Below, piece after piece: positions 5,991 through 9,061 of a DNA stretch of 9,061 nt. The stretch's first letter is position 1. Every line of letters starts with the position of its first letter. Source of the stretch: an uncultured bacterium (lineage in GTDB: Bacteria > UBP6 > UBA1177 > JAKLFG01). The stretch covers positions 1 to 9,061 of the forward strand of contig CALITV010000275.1 in the NCBI GenBank assembly GCA_938048925.1, read 5' to 3'. The notes beneath the pieces were generated by a model that saw only the letters and a program-made list of their open reading frames with translations, was not told where the DNA came from and did no database searches. The translations under genes and the position numbers were made by a program.

Positions 5991-6767
5991 TCATTTTTTC
6001 AGAAAATCGAGTTCGGGGCTCGAAGCCTGCGCGGTGTCGTATTTTTTGGGGATACCGGCGGTACGGGCGACGAGCGCCGCTTCGACTGCCATTTTGAAGG
6101 CTGCTCCCATCGCAACGGGGTCTTTGGCGGTCGCTATCGCGGTGTTGACGAGCACCGCGTCGGCGCCGAGTTCTATGGCGGCGGCGGCATCCGACGGCGC
6201 ACCGAGCCCTGCGTCAACGACGACGGGAACGCGCGACTGTTCGATGATTATCCGTATCATCTCGCGCATGATGAGTCCCTTATTGGTGCCGATAGGGGCC
6301 GCGAGCGGCATTACCGTCGCCGATCCTGCGTCTTGGAGCCGGAGCGCCAGCATCGGATCGGCGTTGATGTAGGGAAGCACCGTGAATCCCTTCTTCACGA
6401 GAACTTCTGTCGCCTTGAGTGTTTCGACAGGGTCGGGAAGGAGGTAGCGCGGTTCGGGGGTAAGTTCGAGTTTTACCCAGCGCGGAAGCCCTGCCTCGGC
6501 CGCCATTTCGGCATAGTAGATCGCCTCCTCGGCGGTTCGGGCGCCGGCGGTGTTGGGAAGTACCGTAATGCCGGGGCAGGCGAGGAGCGGTTTCAACAAG
6601 GACTCGGTGGTGCCGCGCAGGTCTATCCGACGGAGCGAAGCGGTCACTACTTGGGTGCCGGACGCCTTGACCGCCGCTATCATTGCTTCGGGTGACCGGT
6701 ATTTGCCCGTTCCCAGAAAAAGGCGTGAAGAGAAGACGAAGGGACCGATGCGAAGTTCGTTGCTCAT
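5991..6767 (-). CDS. thiG: Thiazole synthase ThiG
   Basis: 258 residues, the normal size for a stand-alone ThiG. It joins 1-deoxy-D-xylulose 5-phosphate, the sulfur of ThiS thiocarboxylate and dehydroglycine to form the thiazole phosphate of thiamine. Visible signatures in this (beta/alpha)8 protein: FSSRLFLGTGKY (12-23), LPNTAGARTAEEA (70-82), WVKLEL with the Schiff-base Lys99, MPLAAPIGTNKGL (153-165, phosphate loop) and VDAGLGAPSDAA (184-195) followed by GADAVLVNTAIA. It starts 3 nt after the nadA stop; AGGTGA (complement of 6771-6776), overlapping that stop, serves as the Shine-Dalgarno. ThiS, ThiF, and ThiO or ThiH are not in the window, so they must be encoded elsewhere. Its stop is 4 bp from the stop of the oppositely directed deformylase gene. 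Confidence 0.97.
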   Translation of the reverse strand: MSNELRIGPFVFSSRLFLGTGKYRSPEAMIAAVKASGTQVVTASLRRIDLRGTTESLLKPLLACPGITVLPNTAGARTAEEAIYYAEMAAEAGLPRWVKLELTPEPRYLLPDPVETLKATEVLVKKGFTVLPYINADPMLALRLQDAGSATVMPLAAPIGTNKGLIMREMIRIIIEQSRVPVVVDAGLGAPSDAAAAIELGADAVLVNTAIATAKDPVAMGAAFKMAVEAALVARTAGIPKKYDTAQASSPELDFLKK

Positions 6768-6770
6768 GCG

Positions 6771-7685
6771 TCACCTGTTCAGTTCGAGCATCCGTTCGAG
6801 AGCACGGCGCGCTTTGGCCGCTATCTGGTCAGGGACGGCGACGGTCGGTTCTTCCTCAGAGAGCGCCTGCGCAATGCTTTCGAGCGTTATTTTCTTCATG
6901 TTCTGGCAGTAGAGTGTCGGTGCGGTAAGTTCGAAGAACTCGGCACCGGGATCATGGCGTCGAAGGGTGTGGATGATCCCCTGCTCGGTTACTACGAGAT
7001 AGCACCGGTGCTTTTTCTCTTTCACGAGAGCCGCCATGCCGCCGGTCGAAAGGATGTAATCGGCCTCCCGGCGCGTTTCGGGGGTGCACTCGGGGTGCAT
7101 GAGCACCACCGCATCGGGGAATCGTTCTTTTGCTGCGCGCACCTGTTCCGGCGTTACCTGCTGATGAACGGGACAGAACCCGCGGTGGAAAACAAAGCGT
7201 TTTTCCGGGATTTGTTCAGAAACCCACGAGCCGAGGTTGCGGTCGGGGACGAAGATGATTTCTTCTTCGGGAAGATTTCGCACGATGCGGACCGCCGACG
7301 AACTCGTTACACAGACATCGGAAATCGCCTTGACCTCGACCGACGAGTTCACATAGCAGACAACCGCCGCTGAGGGGTGTTCTTTCCTCAGGCGAAGAAT
7401 GTCGGATGGCGCGATCATGTCGGCAAGGGGACATCCCGCTTCGTAGACCGGCAGGAGCACCTTTTTATCAGGGGCAAGTATCGCCGCCGTTTCGCCCATG
7501 AACCGGACGCCGGCAAGCACGATGATGCTCGCTTTTTCCTCGGCGGCGCGGCGCGCAAGTTCGAACGAATCGCCGACGAGATCGGCGCTGTCCTGAACCT
7601 CGGGCCGCGTATAAGTGTGTGCGAAAAGGAGGGCGTTTTTTTCTTTTTTGATCGCCGCGATGCGGCCGGCGATGTCAACAGCCAT
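6771..7685 (-). CDS. nadA: Quinolinate synthase NadA
   Basis: 304 residues, typical of the compact three-cysteine NadA form. It condenses iminoaspartate (from NadB) with dihydroxyacetone phosphate to quinolinate in NAD synthesis, using a [4Fe-4S] cluster. The three pseudo-repeat domains each supply one cluster ligand: Cys85 (YEAGCPLADM), Cys171 (RGFCPVH) and Cys260 (TLYCQNMKK). Other signatures: AHTYTRPEVQDSADLVGDS (22-40) with His23 and Tyr25, YVNSSVEVKA (111-120), HPEC (197-200), STGGM (213-217) and the closing NMKKITLE. The first loop reads AHTYT where many NadA proteins have AHxYQ. It starts 6 nt after the Nfu gene and lacks a clear Shine-Dalgarno, so translation is probably coupled to the upstream gene. 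NadB and NadC genes are not in the window. Confidence 0.97.
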   Translation of the reverse strand: MAVDIAGRIAAIKKEKNALLFAHTYTRPEVQDSADLVGDSFELARRAAEEKASIIVLAGVRFMGETAAILAPDKKVLLPVYEAGCPLADMIAPSDILRLRKEHPSAAVVCYVNSSVEVKAISDVCVTSSSAVRIVRNLPEEEIIFVPDRNLGSWVSEQIPEKRFVFHRGFCPVHQQVTPEQVRAAKERFPDAVVLMHPECTPETRREADYILSTGGMAALVKEKKHRCYLVVTEQGIIHTLRRHDPGAEFFELTAPTLYCQNMKKITLESIAQALSEEEPTVAVPDQIAAKARRALERMLELNR

Positions 7686-7691
7686 AGGTTT

Positions 7692-7928
7692 TCAGACGCT
7701 TACCACCTTGGTAACCTCCGGGATCGCCTTCTTGAGTTCGTGTTCGATGCCCATTTTGAGCGTCATCTGCGACATCGGACACCCGTAGCAGTGACCGCGG
7801 AGCGCCACCTTGACGGTGCCGTCATCGGTCACCTCTATCAACTCCACATCGCCGCCGTCGCGTTGAAGCATCGGGCGCACCTTGTCGAGAACTTCCTGTA
7901 CCTTGTTCTTCCAATTGGTTTCCGTCAT
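7692..7928 (-). CDS. Nfu-type (NifU C-terminal-like) iron-sulfur carrier
   Basis: A 78-residue protein made of a single Nfu domain. It begins with a helix ending MLQRDGGDVELIEV (20-33), continues with a strand pair, and has HCYGCPMSQMTLKMGIE (46-62) with the cluster-binding Cys47 and Cys50. Nfu proteins carry and deliver [4Fe-4S] clusters to target enzymes. The start at 7928 is fixed by GGAGG (complement of 7934-7938), 5 nt upstream; a longer frame reaching to 8372 would run through this site and both promoters, and its added part has no family character. It is the first gene of the nadA-thiG operon, which suggests NadA as a client. No NifU N-terminal scaffold domain is attached. Confidence 0.93.
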   Translation of the reverse strand: MTETNWKNKVQEVLDKVRPMLQRDGGDVELIEVTDDGTVKVALRGHCYGCPMSQMTLKMGIEHELKKAIPEVTKVVSV

Positions 7929-7971
7929 TGGATCCTCCGTCTCATCTGATTTGCAAAAGACATCTTTTTGA

Positions 7972-7999
7972 ACGATACACCCGGCACGGAGTAAGTCAA
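7972..7999 (-). promoter_or_regulatory. Sigma70-like promoter of the Nfu-nadA-thiG operon
   Basis: On the minus strand, TTGACT (complement of 7994-7999), a 16-nt spacer and TATCGT (complement of 7972-7977). Transcription would begin near 7965, giving a leader of about 37 nt before the start codon at 7928. I see no riboswitch-sized leader, so a TPP riboswitch for thiG is absent here. Confidence 0.5.
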
Positions 8000-8022
8000 G
8001 CAGGGGAGAGGTAAAATAGTTG

Positions 8023-8050
8023 TTGACATCTGTTTCGGTGCCGCTATAGA
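8023..8050 (+). promoter_or_regulatory. Sigma70-like promoter of the secreted peptidase-like gene
   Basis: A perfect TTGACA (8023-8028), a 16-nt spacer and TATAGA (8045-8050, 4 of 6 matches to TATAAT). Transcription would begin near 8057, with a 40-nt leader that ends in GGAGGG (8088-8093), 4 nt before the ATG at 8098. It is back to back with the promoter of the Nfu operon; 23 bp separate the two -35 boxes. Confidence 0.65.
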
Positions 8051-8097
8051 CTCGCTTGTTAGATAGAGTAGCCGAGTACCTTTTTATGGAGGGTAAC

Positions 8098-9061
8098 ATG
8101 CGTTCCATCGGTTTGTTCGTTATCGTTCTTTCGTGCTCGCTCCTCGTGGCGGCGACGCCGTTCAAGCGGGCCGAAATCAAGTTCGTCAAGGATGTCCCGG
8201 TCATGGTGAAGGGTCTCAGCGCGCCGCTCAAAGCGGAGCCGGCGGCGGTCGAGCGCTTCATCACGAAGGAGTTTTTCCCTGCTTTCGGTCTCGGGAAAGA
8301 TCTCACGCTCGTTCCGTTTCGCACCTTCAAAAGCGGCGTTACGAGCATCTTCAAGTACGGCCACCAATACAAAGGGTGGACGGTCGAGGGGCTCTACACC
8401 ACCGTTTCTCTCAAGAACAACAGGGTCTATCGGGTGACCAACGGTATCGGTAAGATAGACCTCGATCTTTCGAAAGTCGTCGCTCCTGAAGTGGCAGTCA
8501 AAGTCGCAATGAAGCGGCATTTCCCGAAGATGCCTACCGGGATTGTTCCGAACATGGTCGAGAAGGTCGTCGTGCGGGTCGGCGGCGTCTATATGCCGGC
8601 CTACAAAGTACGCCTCGTGCCGTTCCACATGGCCGACAACCGCGTTTACTATGTGCACGCAAAAAGCGGAAAACTTATCTTCGCTCGCAACAAGGTAATG
8701 TTCGATGATGCCGATGTTCTTCTCTCCGACGAGCCGGCTGTTGCGCTCGATACCGCGAAGGTTTATGAGAAGAATCCGATCACGACGCCCAATCTCGTCG
8801 AGGTGACTCTTCCCGATGTCGCGGCGGCCGACGACCCCGATCTCGCAGCGAACGCGCAGGGATTTCTCACCGGTGCAAAAGATGAGGCGGGAATCCGCCG
8901 GATAAAAGGTTGGAACTGTCCCGACAAAGGAGAGAAGTTCCCCATTTCGCTCGGCGGCTACAATGCTACCCCTCATCTCTGTTCGCCGACCCAACTTGCC
9001 AACAAAAAGCAGAATGGGAGTTTCATCTACGATGATTGCGAGGGAGGTATGAGATATAATG
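8098..9061 (+). CDS. Secreted protein with FTP/PepSY-like propeptide, probable thermolysin/fungalysin-type metallopeptidase precursor (3' partial)
   Basis: The frame stays open for 321 codons to the window edge, starting at an ATG with GGAGGG 4 nt upstream and a good promoter. It has a signal peptide (hydrophobic ~4-18, likely cut after VAA19; an alternative lipobox VLSC with Cys13 leaves too short a leader to be preferred). Residues ~65-118 resemble the FTP propeptide fold (GHQYKGWTVEGLYTTVSLKN, 88-107). Residues ~130-198 look PepSY-like, with PAYKVRLVP (167-175) and VYYVHAKSGKLIF (183-195). Cysteines 274, 295 and 314 may form disulfides outside the cell. Such propeptides fold and inhibit M4/M36 zinc peptidases; the HExxH catalytic domain would lie beyond the edge, so the peptidase call is an inference. 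Charged and Ala/Asp-rich residues ~240-262 may hold the maturation site. Confidence 0.68.
   Translation, partial: MRSIGLFVIVLSCSLLVAATPFKRAEIKFVKDVPVMVKGLSAPLKAEPAAVERFITKEFFPAFGLGKDLTLVPFRTFKSGVTSIFKYGHQYKGWTVEGLYTTVSLKNNRVYRVTNGIGKIDLDLSKVVAPEVAVKVAMKRHFPKMPTGIVPNMVEKVVVRVGGVYMPAYKVRLVPFHMADNRVYYVHAKSGKLIFARNKVMFDDADVLLSDEPAVALDTAKVYEKNPITTPNLVEVTLPDVAAADDPDLAANAQGFLTGAKDEAGIRRIKGWNCPDKGEKFPISLGGYNATPHLCSPTQLANKKQNGSFIYDDCEGGMRYN

Noticed and set aside
5955..5998. GC-rich stretch then T-run at the def/thiG junction as a terminator
   Set aside because: Only short CCGG-type pairings are possible, and the T-run does not directly follow a stable stem, so an intrinsic terminator is not supported.
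5952..6695. Long plus-strand open frame (247 codons) opposite thiG
   Set aside because: It lies wholly antisense to thiG, is rich in Arg and Gly with no family signature, and has no ribosome binding site; it is a shadow of the high-GC coding strand.
7929..7971. TPP riboswitch in front of the operon containing thiG
   Set aside because: The leader is only about 37-45 nt and lacks the conserved thi-box elements.
7692..8372. 226-residue version of the Nfu gene with a long N-terminal extension
   Set aside because: The extension runs through both divergent promoters, the leader and the Shine-Dalgarno at 7934-7938, and overlaps the 5' part of the peptidase-like gene. The Nfu family core begins at 7928.
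8059..8994. Minus-strand open frame of 311 codons opposite the peptidase-like gene
   Set aside because: The plus strand has promoter, Shine-Dalgarno, signal peptide and propeptide-like sequence; the minus frame is Arg/His-rich and shows no motif.

Overview
The window holds eight protein genes with almost no spare DNA. Five run left to right on the plus strand (1-5986), three run right to left (5991-7928), and an eighth, cut by the window edge, starts on the plus strand at 8098. I see no rRNA, tRNA, CRISPR array, insertion sequence or other mobile element. The organism is a bacterium of moderately high GC content with strong Shine-Dalgarno sites and sigma70-like promoters. Several proteins carry Sec or lipoprotein signals, and the architecture of secreted proteins (hydrolase core, pre-peptidase-type beta domain, long Asp/Glu/Thr-rich tail ending in cysteines) recalls Myxococcota and related former Deltaproteobacteria or candidate phyla. 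This taxonomic guess is an inference with low confidence.

Plus-strand block (1-5986). A secreted calcineurin-like metallophosphoesterase (5' end outside the window) is followed by a family 2 glycosyltransferase. A secreted glycoside hydrolase 18-like protein then overlaps the glycosyltransferase by 7 nt. The two secreted enzymes are unrelated in their cores, but both end in a long acidic linker, then Gly-Cys-Gly-Cys, then exactly four more residues and the stop. This looks like a short C-terminal sorting or lipidation signal and is the most novel element here. A promoter whose -35 box covers the stop codon of the hydrolase gene then drives a two-TM membrane protein with a degenerate GGDEF domain (GADRF signature), followed after 14 nt by a peptide deformylase. 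The deformylase keeps all three catalytic motifs but begins with a lipoprotein signal peptide, which is odd for an enzyme that normally works on the ribosome.

Minus-strand block (7928-5991). This is a compact operon: a 78-residue Nfu-type Fe-S carrier, quinolinate synthase (nadA, a [4Fe-4S] enzyme of NAD synthesis) and thiazole synthase (thiG, thiamine synthesis), with gaps of 6 and 3 nt. The carrier probably helps to load the cluster of NadA. The operon meets the deformylase gene tail to tail with only 4 bp between stop codons.

Right end. A 169-bp divergent intergenic region (7929-8097) carries back-to-back sigma70-like promoters, one for the Nfu-nadA-thiG operon and one for a secreted protein of which 321 codons are visible. 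That protein looks like the propeptide (FTP plus PepSY-like regions) of a thermolysin/fungalysin-type metallopeptidase; its catalytic domain would lie outside the window.
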